From: Oscillibacter sp. MSJ-31
GTDB taxonomy: Bacteria > Bacillota > Clostridia > Oscillospirales > Oscillospiraceae
Length of the DNA stretch: 64,000 bases
Assembly: GCF_018918025.1 (NCBI RefSeq)
Contig: NZ_JAHLPT010000009.1
Span: forward strand, 1-64,000
Reading direction: 5' to 3'
Within the stretch, counting starts at the first letter, position 1. Every line of letters starts with the position of its first letter. The notes below the pieces were generated by a model that worked only from the letters and a program-made list of their open reading frames with translations, did not search any database and was not told the origin of the DNA. This document shows, one piece after another, positions 7,419 to 15,113 of the stretch. The position numbers were made by a program, and so were the translations under genes.

Positions 7419-8508
7419 TGCTGAAATGTTCCTCCTCTGTCAGTAGTGTAAGCTGTTCCTCCTTGGGTGGAGCCGGAGAGCGCCGCTTATTCAGCTGCCG
7501 CTCCTTCTGTTCCCTGCGCCGCTGCCGGGATTCCCGTTTTTTGGCGGCCTGCTCCTTTTTGAGATCGACTGCATGGACGACCTCCAAGCCGTCCGCCACA
7601 TCCCGAAGGTCTTGCAGCAGATCTCTCTGTTCACTTTTGGCAATGCGGATATTCTCCACATCATAGTGAAATTCAAAGTAATCATACTCCCCGTACCGGC
7701 GGTGCATTTTGCTGAAAAATGTCTGTCGCCGATCCTCTGGTGTCAGGTGCGGAGAGTCGATCACAGAGCTGCTCCAAAGCGGGTTGAAGTGCGCCTTTTT
7801 CGTTTCCAGCCAGATCTCCGCGTCCGTTTGAGCCACAGGATGGGGAAACACACGCTCGCCCTTTGTCACCTGCACTTTCTTTTCCTCCAGAAAGCCGATG
7901 CGGGTGACCCATGTGCGGCGCACATCATAAAAGATATTGGCACGGCTCAGGTCCCGCTTCTGCTTGCGAATGACGCAGACAGGATTCTGGCAGCGGCAGC
8001 GAATACACTGCTCCACATCGTATTGGACTTCGACATGACCGCCATCATAGCCATTACCGCCAACCACGCAGGCGCAGTAGGCTCCGCCGGTAATCTCCAT
8101 GTACTGCCGGTGCTGTCTCTCACTTCTCTCCGATTCCACCCTCTCGGCGCTTTGCTCGAAAGAATACCGTTTGCCGGTGGTGTGGCAGGGGCAGAGAGGG
8201 ACAGGAAAGCCGCGGATGCTGTGTGGACAGTCCTTGCGTTCATAGGGGCAGCGCAGCAGTGGGTTGTCATTTTCCGGGCAGTAATCGATGCCTTGAAAAG
8301 AAGCATCGCCGCAGGCAAGGCCCCGGCCGAGATCACTTTTGCCATCGACCAAAAGGCCGCACGGCGTTTCCCATGTAAACTTCAATAGAGCCTCAAAGAG
8401 ATAGCCGAAATTCTGCCAGTCGCTCCAATACACGAAGGAGGGGTGATTCTCCCGCGTGTAGCCTGCGGCGTAGAGATCCCGGGTCAGTTGATTCTGTTCC
8501 ATGCTCAT
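7399..8508 (-). CDS. cysteine-rich element-borne hypothetical protein
   Basis: A 369-residue protein with many cysteines in the first 170 residues (DYCPENDN, RCPYERKDCPH, PLCPCHTTG, YCACVVGG, CIRCRCQNPVC), suggesting several metal-binding sites. The C-terminus is lysine/arginine/glutamate-rich coiled coil (RESRQRRREQKERQLNKRR). The start at 8508 overlaps the upstream stop as ATGA. Function is unknown; proteins of this sort occur as cargo on integrative elements of gut Clostridia. Its neighbours are other small element genes. Confidence 0.6.
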   Translation of the reverse strand: MSMEQNQLTRDLYAAGYTRENHPSFVYWSDWQNFGYLFEALLKFTWETPCGLLVDGKSDLGRGLACGDASFQGIDYCPENDNPLLRCPYERKDCPHSIRGFPVPLCPCHTTGKRYSFEQSAERVESERSERQHRQYMEITGGAYCACVVGGNGYDGGHVEVQYDVEQCIRCRCQNPVCVIRKQKRDLSRANIFYDVRRTWVTRIGFLEEKKVQVTKGERVFPHPVAQTDAEIWLETKKAHFNPLWSSSVIDSPHLTPEDRRQTFFSKMHRRYGEYDYFEFHYDVENIRIAKSEQRDLLQDLRDVADGLEVVHAVDLKKEQAAKKRESRQRRREQKERQLNKRRSPAPPKEEQLTLLTEEEHFSNGDQTG

Positions 8509-8732
8509 ATCCCCGGACACGGAACCAGTCCAAAGTGGTTTTCCATCACATAGCGCAGATTTTCCACCGTGACCTGATACTCTTCCGAGATACAGCCCTC
8601 GCATACGATCTGCCGGTAGCCCAGCGCACGGCTGCATCGCTTATCCCATGAGTTGACATCACCGCCGCAGACTGGGCAGGCGATGTCTGGATACCACGCC
8701 AGTTTCCCGGCATCTGAATAAGTGGGTTTCAT
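8505..8732 (-). CDS. small zinc-finger-like hypothetical protein
   Basis: A 75-residue protein with two cysteine pairs (CPVCGG and CEGC), a likely single zinc-ribbon site. It is the first gene of the operon that continues with the cysteine-rich 369-residue protein, to which it is coupled by a 4-base overlap. AGGAGG lies just before the start. Function is unknown. Confidence 0.6.
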   Translation of the reverse strand: MKPTYSDAGKLAWYPDIACPVCGGDVNSWDKRCSRALGYRQIVCEGCISEEYQVTVENLRYVMENHFGLVPCPGI

Positions 8733-8751
8733 ATCATCCTCCTAAAATAAA

Positions 8752-8790
8752 AAAGGACGCACAGACTTTTTACAAGTCTGTGCGTCCTTC
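8752..8790 (-). terminator. terminator of toxin-antitoxin operon
   Basis: 16-bp perfect arms (8753-8768 and 8774-8789) are followed on the minus strand by TTTTTTATTTT, a textbook intrinsic terminator downstream of the toxin gene. Confidence 0.85.
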
Positions 8791-8843
8791 GTAGTATGCT
8801 GTTGCACAGTGAGCAACAATAATCACTCTAAAAATATGAACCA

Positions 8844-9146
8844 CTAAAATATCTGGTTTTCAGAGCGGCAGTCTGCAATCGCATCTACGAAAACTTTCTG
8901 ATTTTCAATATAGAAAATCACTTTGTACCATGTTCCAAACAAAGCTTTTCGATAAAAATTGGAGGGCAAGTTTGGATCATCACAAGAGGGGAATTGATAC
9001 GGATTTTCCTGCATGCGGCGAAGAATCTCAGAAAAGCTCGCTCGGAATCGTTGTGCCGCAGGTTTGCTTACCCGTGCGATAAATTCAGCATGTTGAATCA
9101 GCTGAGAGGCTACACGGGGATGAACCTGCACTTGATATTTAGCCAT
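8844..9146 (-). CDS. RelE/ParE-family toxin
   Basis: A 100-residue protein with the RelE/ParE fold pattern: N-terminal helix (VASQLIQHAEFIARVSKPAAQRFRASFSEIL) followed by strands RKALFGTWYKVIFYIENQKVFVDAIADCR. RelE members cleave ribosome-bound mRNA and ParE members poison gyrase; the sequence does not decide between them. It overlaps the antitoxin gene by eight bases, the usual arrangement for co-translation. It is likely an addiction module stabilising the integrated element. Confidence 0.85.
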   Translation of the reverse strand: MAKYQVQVHPRVASQLIQHAEFIARVSKPAAQRFRASFSEILRRMQENPYQFPSCDDPNLPSNFYRKALFGTWYKVIFYIENQKVFVDAIADCRSENQIF

Positions 9147-9429
9147 TGGCAGAGCCTCTCTCTATTGCGGAATCAATAGATCTGAGAACAGAATCGGAAG
9201 ACAGATATTCAACACCCTGTTCTCGTTCCGTCCTTGCTTTGAGCAAATCAGCATAAAGAGACTGCTCAGAACTCAATGATAGGGACAAAGGTACCGCACG
9301 ATCCCGAACAATTTGCTGAAGAAACATATTGATCGTTCCGGTCATGTTCATACCAAGCTGGCTGAGAACCTGTTCAGCCTGTGCTTTTAATTCCGAATCT
9401 GTGCGGATGCTCATGTTGATACTGGCCAT
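9139..9429 (-). CDS. RelB/DinJ-family antitoxin
   Basis: A 96-residue protein with the ribbon-helix-helix N-terminus of RelB/DinJ (INMSIRTDSELKAQAEQVLSQLGMNMTGTINMFLQQIV). This end dimerises, binds the operator and represses its own operon; the C-terminal tail should wrap the toxin. The start has AAGGAG eight bases upstream. It is transcribed from a perfect consensus promoter at 9455-9483 whose spacer contains a TTGCA repeat, the likely autoregulatory operator. Confidence 0.88.
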   Translation of the reverse strand: MASINMSIRTDSELKAQAEQVLSQLGMNMTGTINMFLQQIVRDRAVPLSLSLSSEQSLYADLLKARTEREQGVEYLSSDSVLRSIDSAIERGSANG

Positions 9430-9454
9430 GCTCTTACACTCCTTTCGTAGCTCT

Positions 9455-9483
9455 ATTATAATATGCAATATGTGCAATGTCAA
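9455..9483 (-). promoter_or_regulatory. perfect consensus promoter of relBE
   Basis: TTGACA (complement of 9478-9483) and TATAAT (complement of 9455-9460) are separated by exactly 17 bases. The spacer contains two TTGCA/TGCAT repeats that could be the antitoxin operator. Confidence 0.85.
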
Positions 9484-9497
9484 TGCAAATGCAACAA

Positions 9498-10166
9498 TTA
9501 CGCCGAGGGTTTCAGCCGGCGGTGCATATCAAATTCCTGCCCATCCACATAGCCCATGGCGGCATATTGGCGGTTCATGCTGCTTGTGGACGAGATCTTA
9601 TAACTGCTCCGCTTCATTTTGGAAACGGCATCCTCGACCGCCTGCGGCACGACCATGACCAAGCCCCATTCCTGGTGTTCGGCCTCCTGCCTTTGGAAAG
9701 CGGCAGACAGCCCGCGGCAGAAGCCCCAGCCATAAGAATTGCACATCTCCCGAAGAGCCTTTGCGGAATATTCCTTTTGGGTACGGATCTGTCTGCATCG
9801 GCTTGAGATGCAATCATAGGCGTAGAGAAACGCCAGCTTGCAGAGCTTGAAGTCGTCCTCCATGCCGATAAACCCGATCTCCGAAACCTTGCTGCCGTGT
9901 ACGGAGCTCCGATAGGGCCTGCAGCAGTAATGTGCGGCAATGAGCGTGGAGAGGTAAACCGTCCACGGCGAAGAGAGCTTCGTGCAGGTGACGCCCACGC
10001 ATTCCTGAACCACCTTCTTATTCTCCTGCGGCTCAATATCCTCCGGCATGAGCTTATGCTCCGCCATCAGACGCCGGGCCTGCAGCAGCGCGGCTTTGGC
10101 TTCCTCCTCGTAAGGGCTTTCCGCCAACGCAAGGAGCTTGGCGATCTTTTCCGTAATCTTTGACAT
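9498..10166 (-). CDS. DUF2786-domain protein
   Basis: A 222-residue protein. The N-terminus (KITEKIAKLLALAESPYEEEAKAALLQARRLMAEHKL) matches the DUF2786 pattern, a helical domain common in phages and conjugative elements. The rest (YLSTLIAAHYCCRPY, IGFIGMEDDFKLCKLAFLYAYD) resembles the domain that often accompanies it. Molecular function is unknown. The start MSKITEK has AGGTGG about ten bases upstream. The following gene, in reading order after a 10,177-10,473 protein, belongs to the same minus-strand operon. Confidence 0.75.
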   Translation of the reverse strand: MSKITEKIAKLLALAESPYEEEAKAALLQARRLMAEHKLMPEDIEPQENKKVVQECVGVTCTKLSSPWTVYLSTLIAAHYCCRPYRSSVHGSKVSEIGFIGMEDDFKLCKLAFLYAYDCISSRCRQIRTQKEYSAKALREMCNSYGWGFCRGLSAAFQRQEAEHQEWGLVMVVPQAVEDAVSKMKRSSYKISSTSSMNRQYAAMGYVDGQEFDMHRRLKPSA

Positions 10167-10176
10167 AACAACCACC

Positions 10177-10473
10177 TCAATAAGAATCTGCGCCTGCCTG
10201 ATGTTCCGCCCAGTCATAGAGCAGAAGATCGTGGCGCGATGAAGATGAAATGATGCCGGCAGGCCGGATACAGTAATTTGTAAACTGGAATTCGGTCGGC
10301 TTGTGCGTATAAAGAACAGCAATCAGTTCATAGGACCGCCCCATCCACTCGCTGGTGTCGATGACCTGCACGGTCTCCTTGCCGAAGTTGAGAGCATAGA
10401 TCCAGTTATCCTGACAGGCACCATGGAGGGAATACTGCTCACCACCGGGCAAGGATAACAGCTTTTCTTTCAT
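10177..10473 (-). CDS. hypothetical protein
   Basis: A protein of about 98 residues (MKEKLLSLPGGEQYSLHGACQDNW..., ending HQAGADSY). It is a likely soluble alpha/beta protein with no recognised family. It ends ten bases before the DUF2786 gene and is probably co-transcribed with it. A TTG start four codons upstream (10485) is possible. It is the most upstream gene of the minus-strand set, divergent from the excisionase/integrase operon. Confidence 0.5.
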   Translation of the reverse strand: MKEKLLSLPGGEQYSLHGACQDNWIYALNFGKETVQVIDTSEWMGRSYELIAVLYTHKPTEFQFTNYCIRPAGIISSSSRHDLLLYDWAEHQAGADSY

Positions 10474-10597
10474 CTGCTCATACAACCTTGTAAAAAAGAA
10501 AGTTTTTCACAGCGTCCGCATTGGTGGCAGTATCAGAATCTCCAAAAAGAGTTTTGATGAGTGGTTGGATCATCAAATGTAAGATTTGTCAAGGGTG

Positions 10598-10700
10598 TCG
10601 TACAACCCGGCGACAAACTTCAAAACATATTGAGAGTTCGATAAAATGTAGCCATGACAAGAAACACATGGCTACATTTTTTACATAGGAGGTTGTACGA
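10598..10700 (+). promoter_or_regulatory. leader with terminator-like hairpin and RBS-pairing repeat
   Basis: A 13-bp perfect hairpin (10644-10656 with 10667-10679) ends in a run of six or more T. It stands immediately before the excisionase gene, as an attenuator would. Outside it, a 10-bp inverted repeat (10598-10607 with 10691-10700) would pair the upstream leader with the ribosome site AGGAGG and the start codon. Together they could keep the recombination genes off. Confidence 0.55.
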
Positions 10701-11323
10701 TGGCGGAAATGAGAAAACGCACGAGTATGTCTGTTCCGGAAATGGGCAGGATGCTTGGTCTTGGAAAAACGGAGTCATACTGGCTCATTAAAAAGAATTA
10801 CTTCAAAACCATTCTTGTCGGCAACACCATGAGGGTGATGATCGACAGCTTTGAAGAATGGTATGCCAATCAGTTCAAATATCAGAAGGTCGATGGAACC
10901 CCTCCCGGAGAGGAACTGAAGAAAACTACATATTCAATGGAGGAGCTTGGACAGCGCCTTGGGCTGAAAGAAGCGACTGCTTACGAGCTGGTTGCCAAAG
11001 GGCATTTTGATGTGGTTGATGTCCTGGGCAAGCGCAGAGTGACCAAGGAGAGTTTTGAAAGATGGTATGCTTCTCAAACCGATTACCGCACGGTAGAGGA
11101 TCAGGAACTGGATGCAGATATTATGGCATCCACCTACGGTCTGCCGGAGATTGCAAGAATGCTTGACACCAATCGCCAGAATATCTACAGCATTGCCGCC
11201 AAGGGAAGTTTCGAGCTGATTCGAGTGGGCAGGCATAACCGAGCTACAAAAGAGAGCTTTATGAAGTGGTATCAGAATCAGACCCGCTACCGGTTAGTGG
11301 AAGATAGACAGGAAAGGAGCTGA
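10700..11323 (+). CDS. triple-HTH excisionase-like DNA-binding protein
   Basis: A 207-residue protein built of three similar ~65-residue units, each a winged-helix excisionase-type (HTH_17-like) domain: MSVPEMGRMLGLGKTESYWLI..., YSMEELGQRLGLKEATAYELV..., YGLPEIARMLDTNRQNIYSIA.... Each ends with a shared SFE/KxWYxxQ(T/F)xY motif. Such proteins bend attachment-site DNA and steer the integrase toward excision, or regulate it. The gene lies four bases upstream of the integrase. Three units in one chain should bind three adjacent half-sites. AGGAGG precedes the ATG. Confidence 0.8.
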   Translation: MAEMRKRTSMSVPEMGRMLGLGKTESYWLIKKNYFKTILVGNTMRVMIDSFEEWYANQFKYQKVDGTPPGEELKKTTYSMEELGQRLGLKEATAYELVAKGHFDVVDVLGKRRVTKESFERWYASQTDYRTVEDQELDADIMASTYGLPEIARMLDTNRQNIYSIAAKGSFELIRVGRHNRATKESFMKWYQNQTRYRLVEDRQERS

Positions 11324-11327
11324 TTAC

Positions 11328-12701
11328 ATGGCATCTATCGTTAAGAGAAAAAAGAAGTATTCTGTGGTTTATACATACACCGATGAGAACGGCAACAAGC
11401 GTCAGAAGTGGGAAACCTTTGAAACGAATGCCGAAGCAAAGAAAAGGAAGTTGCAGGTTGAATATGAGCAGGAGTCCGGAACCTTTATTCCCCCTTCTGC
11501 TAAAACCGTCAACGATCTTTTGGATGAGTATATGTCAATCTATGGTGTGAACACCTGGGCGATGTCTACCTATGAAAGCAGAAAGAGCCTGATTGCAAAC
11601 TATATTCGTCCCCTCATCGGTGATATGAAGCTGGAGGATGTCACACCGAGAATCATGGACAAGTATTACAGAGATTTGCTTTCTGTCAAAGCGGTTTCTT
11701 CTAAGTATGTAAAAGCCCGTACAGAATATCTGACTCCGCATACTATCCGAGAAGTTCACAAGACATTGCGAAATGCTTTCAATCAGGCGGTCAAGTGGGA
11801 ATTGATGACCAGAAACCCTGTGGAGCACGCTACGCTGCCGAAGGAAGAACACAAGACCAGGGACATTTGGACAGCGGAAGTGCTCCAGAAGGCTCTGGAA
11901 GCCTGTGACGATGATATTCTTCGTCTGGCTATTAACCTTGCCTTCTCCTGTTCCCTGCGAATGGGTGAGCTTCTGGGGCTTACCTGGGACTGTATTGACA
12001 TTTCCCCTACCAGTATTGAACTTGGTCAGGCAAGCATCTTCGTTGAAAAGGAGTTGCAGAGAGTAAATCGTGAAGCGATGGCAGATCTGGACGGTAAGGA
12101 CATCATGTTCAAGTTCCCGCCGACCTTCGCCAGTACGCATACCGCATTGGTTCTCAAAACTCCTAAGACCAAAACAAGTGTCCGCAAGGTGTTCTTACCG
12201 AAAACCGTAGCGGAAATGTTGGTACAGCGAAAGGCTGACATCGAAGAACTGAAAGACCTTTTCGGTGACGAGTTCGTAGACTTCAATCTGGTTTTCTGTT
12301 CTTCCAATGGCAAGCCGATTGAGGGGCAGGTTATCAACCGTGCTTTCAATAAGCTGATTGAGGAGAAGGGACTGCCGAAAGTGGTTTTCCATAGTCTCCG
12401 ACATTCCAGTATCACTTACAAGCTGAAGCTGAACGGCGGCGATATGAAATCCGTTCAAGGCGATTCCGGTCATGCACAGGTCAAGATGGTAGCGGATGTT
12501 TACTCCCATATCATCGACGATGACCGCAGACTGAACGCTGAAAGAATGGAAGCTGCGTTCTACTCAGGCAGACAGGCAACGCCTGAGCCGGTTCAACCAG
12601 CCGCAACGGAAAGCTCCGCTGATGATAAAGAACTTCTTCTGAAGCTTCTGCAAAATCCGGAAATGGCAGCACTCCTGAAGTCGCTGGCAAAAACATTATA
12701 G
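11328..12701 (+). CDS. int: tyrosine recombinase (element integrase)
   Basis: A 457-residue phage/ICE-type tyrosine integrase. It has an N-terminal arm-type DNA-binding region (KRKKKYSVVYTYTDENGNKRQKWETF), a core-binding SAM-like domain (about 60-160) and a catalytic domain. The catalytic residues are visible: Arg211 (SLRMGELLGL), His355 and Arg358 (HSLRHSS), His382 (GHAQV) and the Tyr392 nucleophile (VYSHI). It would integrate and excise the element at the tRNA-Arg attachment site about 790 bases downstream. It is co-transcribed with the triple-HTH protein and followed by a strong terminator. Confidence 0.93.
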   Translation: MASIVKRKKKYSVVYTYTDENGNKRQKWETFETNAEAKKRKLQVEYEQESGTFIPPSAKTVNDLLDEYMSIYGVNTWAMSTYESRKSLIANYIRPLIGDMKLEDVTPRIMDKYYRDLLSVKAVSSKYVKARTEYLTPHTIREVHKTLRNAFNQAVKWELMTRNPVEHATLPKEEHKTRDIWTAEVLQKALEACDDDILRLAINLAFSCSLRMGELLGLTWDCIDISPTSIELGQASIFVEKELQRVNREAMADLDGKDIMFKFPPTFASTHTALVLKTPKTKTSVRKVFLPKTVAEMLVQRKADIEELKDLFGDEFVDFNLVFCSSNGKPIEGQVINRAFNKLIEEKGLPKVVFHSLRHSSITYKLKLNGGDMKSVQGDSGHAQVKMVADVYSHIIDDDRRLNAERMEAAFYSGRQATPEPVQPAATESSADDKELLLKLLQNPEMAALLKSLAKTL

Positions 12702-12708
12702 TAACTGC

Positions 12709-12767
12709 AAGGGCAGATCCTTTTACATAGCTACAATAGCTGTAAAAGGGTCTGCCCTTATTTTTTT
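12709..12767 (+). terminator. integrase terminator
   Basis: 19-bp arms (12709-12727 and 12741-12759, one G-U pair) are followed by ATTTTTTTG. Confidence 0.85.
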
Positions 12768-12786
12768 GTTATGGAGGTCAACGAGT

Positions 12787-13092
12787 ATGGATAGAATCTT
12801 TATGGACGAGTATTACGAGCATCTGAGAGCTGACAATATCGAGGCATTTTCCAAGGAAAGGAACGACGAATATGTTGGCAGAGCTGAGGAATACAAAGCA
12901 GCAAAGTCGGCATTGCTTGAAGGATTGGGACTTGAGCATTTGTTTGACCATAGCCATGAACTGACTCCGAAAGAGAAAGAAATATGGATGCTGTTCGATA
13001 GGGTTGATGTAGCAGAGCTTCTTGCAAGGGATGCTTTTGCCAAGGGTGCTTATATGCTCGGCGCTGAGGATAGAGAGATTATGCTGAAATAA
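12787..13092 (+). CDS. small acidic hypothetical protein
   Basis: A 101-residue, mostly helical, acidic protein (MDRIFMDEYYEHLRADNIEAFSKERNDEYVGR...). GGAGGT precedes the ATG. It resembles small proteins of unknown function found beside integrases in Clostridia elements (DUF6809-like by memory, not verified). A short UUCG-loop hairpin (13101-13118) follows. Function is unknown. Confidence 0.6.
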   Translation: MDRIFMDEYYEHLRADNIEAFSKERNDEYVGRAEEYKAAKSALLEGLGLEHLFDHSHELTPKEKEIWMLFDRVDVAELLARDAFAKGAYMLGAEDREIMLK

Positions 13093-13488
13093 AAAAAGAC
13101 CTGCTTCGGCGGGTCTAAATTACATAGAATCATTGAGTCTGAAAAACCTTTGAAATTCTTAATAATTCTGGTTGAAAAATTCATTTTGAAATGATATATA
13201 AAACAGACTGAAATCTGTGTCTAAGGACACCCGCACCCTCACACGAGAATGAATAGGATTTCCTATCATTTCGCATCACGAGAAGTTACATAGTGACATT
13301 TACTTGCACTTGCAACGTCCACCAAAAATCGAAAGACTTGCTAATTTCGAGCCAATCGGACGGTGTAAAATCCCTCTGAATTAGCTATCACAGCGTAGTA
13401 TCAGATGGGATTTGAAATGCTGAAAAGCCTTGTATTTCCAAGCATTTTTAAGCATTAGATGCCACTTCCCGATGTCGTATCGGGTCTA
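13093..13488. other. non-coding element end
   Basis: About 400 A+T-richer bases between the last element gene and the attachment site. No open frame with a ribosome site is seen. Integrase arm-binding repeats would be expected here, but none is clear by eye. Confidence 0.4.
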
Positions 13489-13533
13489 CTCCTAAGCGGA
13501 AGGCCAGCGGTCCGAATCCGCTCAGGCGTGCCA
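13489..13533 (+). other. attachment site: 3' part of tRNA-Arg(CCU)
   Basis: The 45 bases read as the 3' half of a tRNA: anticodon loop CTCCTAA, anticodon-stem 3' arm GCGG, variable loop, T-arm with 5-bp stem AGCGG/CCGCT around TCCGAAT, then the acceptor strand and CCA. The upstream flank cannot form the 5' anticodon arm, D-arm or acceptor, so the gene is not complete here. This is the expected product of integration into a tRNA gene: a duplicated 3' end next to the integrase. The intact tRNA should lie beyond the left edge of the window. Confidence 0.75.
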
Positions 13534-13535
13534 AA

Positions 13536-13573
13536 GAGCGCCGAAGGCTTAGCCTTCGGCGCTCTTTTCTTTT
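13536..13573 (+). terminator. terminator downstream of tRNA fragment
   Basis: 13-bp perfect arms (13536-13548 and 13552-13564) with a TTTTCTTTT tail. It probably was the native terminator of the tRNA-Arg gene before integration. Confidence 0.75.
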
Positions 13574-14294
13574 ATAGATGCTGCACAATGGTGACCGCGC
13601 CGGAGAGAATGACATAGGCGTAGACGAGACGGCGGAGCTGCACGGCGTTGAGCTTTCCGCCGAGCTTCAGCCCGAAGCGCTGCCCGCAGACCACGCCCGC
13701 CACGCCGAGCAGCGTCAGCGGCAGGAGGTCGAGCGTGTAGTAGCCGCTCAAAACGCGCGTGGTAATGGACGTTACATTATTCACGGCGAAGTTGGCCTGC
13801 GCGTTGGCGAGATAGCTCTCGCGGCTGTCTGTGGCGGCAAGGTAATAGATCGCCATGATCGGCCCGCCGATGGAAAACAGCCCACCGCAGACGCCCGCGA
13901 GCAGGCCGCAGACGACGGTGACCGCCGGCGTCACACGGATGGCGGCCTTCTTTTCCGTCAGCAGCAGATAGGCGCCGAGCAGCATCAGGAACGCGCCGAA
14001 CACCATGGTCATCACGCGCAGGTCCATCGAGCCGATGAAGCGGATGGCCGTCACGCTCGCCGCCGCGTAAAGCAGCGTGGGCGGCAGAGTGAGCTTGAGG
14101 TCGATGCTTTTGCGCAGCTTCCACGCCAGCGTGACCGTCAGCCCGAGGCAGATGGAGGTCGAGACCGACGGCGCGACCGCCATGGTGAAAAAGTACGGCA
14201 GAATGGTCATCATCACGACCGCCGCGCCGAAGCCCGTGATGGATTGAACAAAGCCGCCGAGCGCTGCGCTCAGCGCGACTGCAAGGTATACCAT
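13572..14294 (-). CDS. TauE/SafE-family (TSUP) membrane transporter
   Basis: A 240-residue integral membrane protein with about seven or eight helices. It carries the duplicated TSUP signature: GGFVQSITGFGAAVVMM in the first half and GLLAGVCGGLFSIGGPIMAIYYL in the second. The family moves small organic or inorganic anions such as sulfite or sulfoacetate across the membrane, driven by the proton gradient. The substrate cannot be read from sequence. It is the first host gene next to the integrated element and runs alone on the minus strand. Confidence 0.85.
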   Translation of the reverse strand: MVYLAVALSAALGGFVQSITGFGAAVVMMTILPYFFTMAVAPSVSTSICLGLTVTLAWKLRKSIDLKLTLPPTLLYAAASVTAIRFIGSMDLRVMTMVFGAFLMLLGAYLLLTEKKAAIRVTPAVTVVCGLLAGVCGGLFSIGGPIMAIYYLAATDSRESYLANAQANFAVNNVTSITTRVLSGYYTLDLLPLTLLGVAGVVCGQRFGLKLGGKLNAVQLRRLVYAYVILSGAVTIVQHL

Positions 14295-14396
14295 GATCGC
14301 TTTCCTCTGATTCCTTTTCCGAAAAAATGACCGCCGGCATTTCTGCCGACGGTCATTGTATGCTTTTTCCCGAATCGTGTCAAGATTTCACAAGGC

Positions 14397-15113
14397 TTAT
14401 TTGCTGCGCTTCTTGCCGAGATAGGCCTCCTTGACCTTTTCATCGGCCAGCAGCTTCGCGCCTGTGCCGCTCATGGTGATGGTGCCGGTCTCGAGCACAT
14501 AGGCAAGGTCGGCGATCTTGAGCGCCATGTTGGCGTTCTGCTCGATGAGCAGGATGGTCACGCCCTGCCGGTTGATCTCGCGGATGATGTCAAAGATCCC
14601 CTGCACGACCAGCGGCGCAAGGCCGAGGGAGGGCTCGTCCATCATCAGCACCTTCGGACGGGACATCAGCCCGCGGCCGACCGCCAGCATCTGCTGTTCG
14701 CCGCCGGAGAGCGTACCGGCGAGCTGCCAGTTGCGCTCCTTCAGGCGGGGGAAGAGCTCATACACCCACTCGATATCCTTTTCGATCTCCTCCTTATCCT
14801 TGCGCAGATAGGCGCCGATCTTGAGGTTTTCGAGCACGGTCATGTCCGGGAACACGCGCCGTCCCTCAGGGACCTGCGCGATGCCCGCGGCGAGGATGGC
14901 GTTGATGGGCTTGCCGATCAGTTCCTCGCCGTTGTAGGTGATGGAGCCGGACTTGGCCTTGACAAGGCCGGAAATGGTACGCAGCGTGGTGGATTTGCCC
15001 GCGCCGTTCGCGCCGATGAGGGTGACGATCTTGCCGTCGGGCACCTCCATGTCAATGCCGCGCAGCGCCTGAATGCCGCCGTAGGCGACCTGAAGGTTTT
15101 GAATTTTAAGCAT
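14397..15113 (-). CDS. livF: branched-chain amino acid ABC transporter ATPase LivF
   Basis: A 238-residue ATPase of LivF type and length. It has Walker A GANGAGKST, signature LSGGEQQMLAVGRGLM, Walker B VLMMDEPSLGLAP and the H-loop region replaced by the LivF-type LLIEQNANMAL. Together with LivG it powers the LivH/LivM permease. It is the last gene of a five-gene operon and overlaps livG by eight bases. Confidence 0.95.
   Translation of the reverse strand: MLKIQNLQVAYGGIQALRGIDMEVPDGKIVTLIGANGAGKSTTLRTISGLVKAKSGSITYNGEELIGKPINAILAAGIAQVPEGRRVFPDMTVLENLKIGAYLRKDKEEIEKDIEWVYELFPRLKERNWQLAGTLSGGEQQMLAVGRGLMSRPKVLMMDEPSLGLAPLVVQGIFDIIREINRQGVTILLIEQNANMALKIADLAYVLETGTITMSGTGAKLLADEKVKEAYLGKKRSK

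Noticed and set aside
13422-13533. Complete tRNA gene at the element border
   Set aside because: Only the 3' half folds; the upstream sequence gives no D-arm, acceptor 5' strand or anticodon 5' arm. Treated as an attachment-site fragment.
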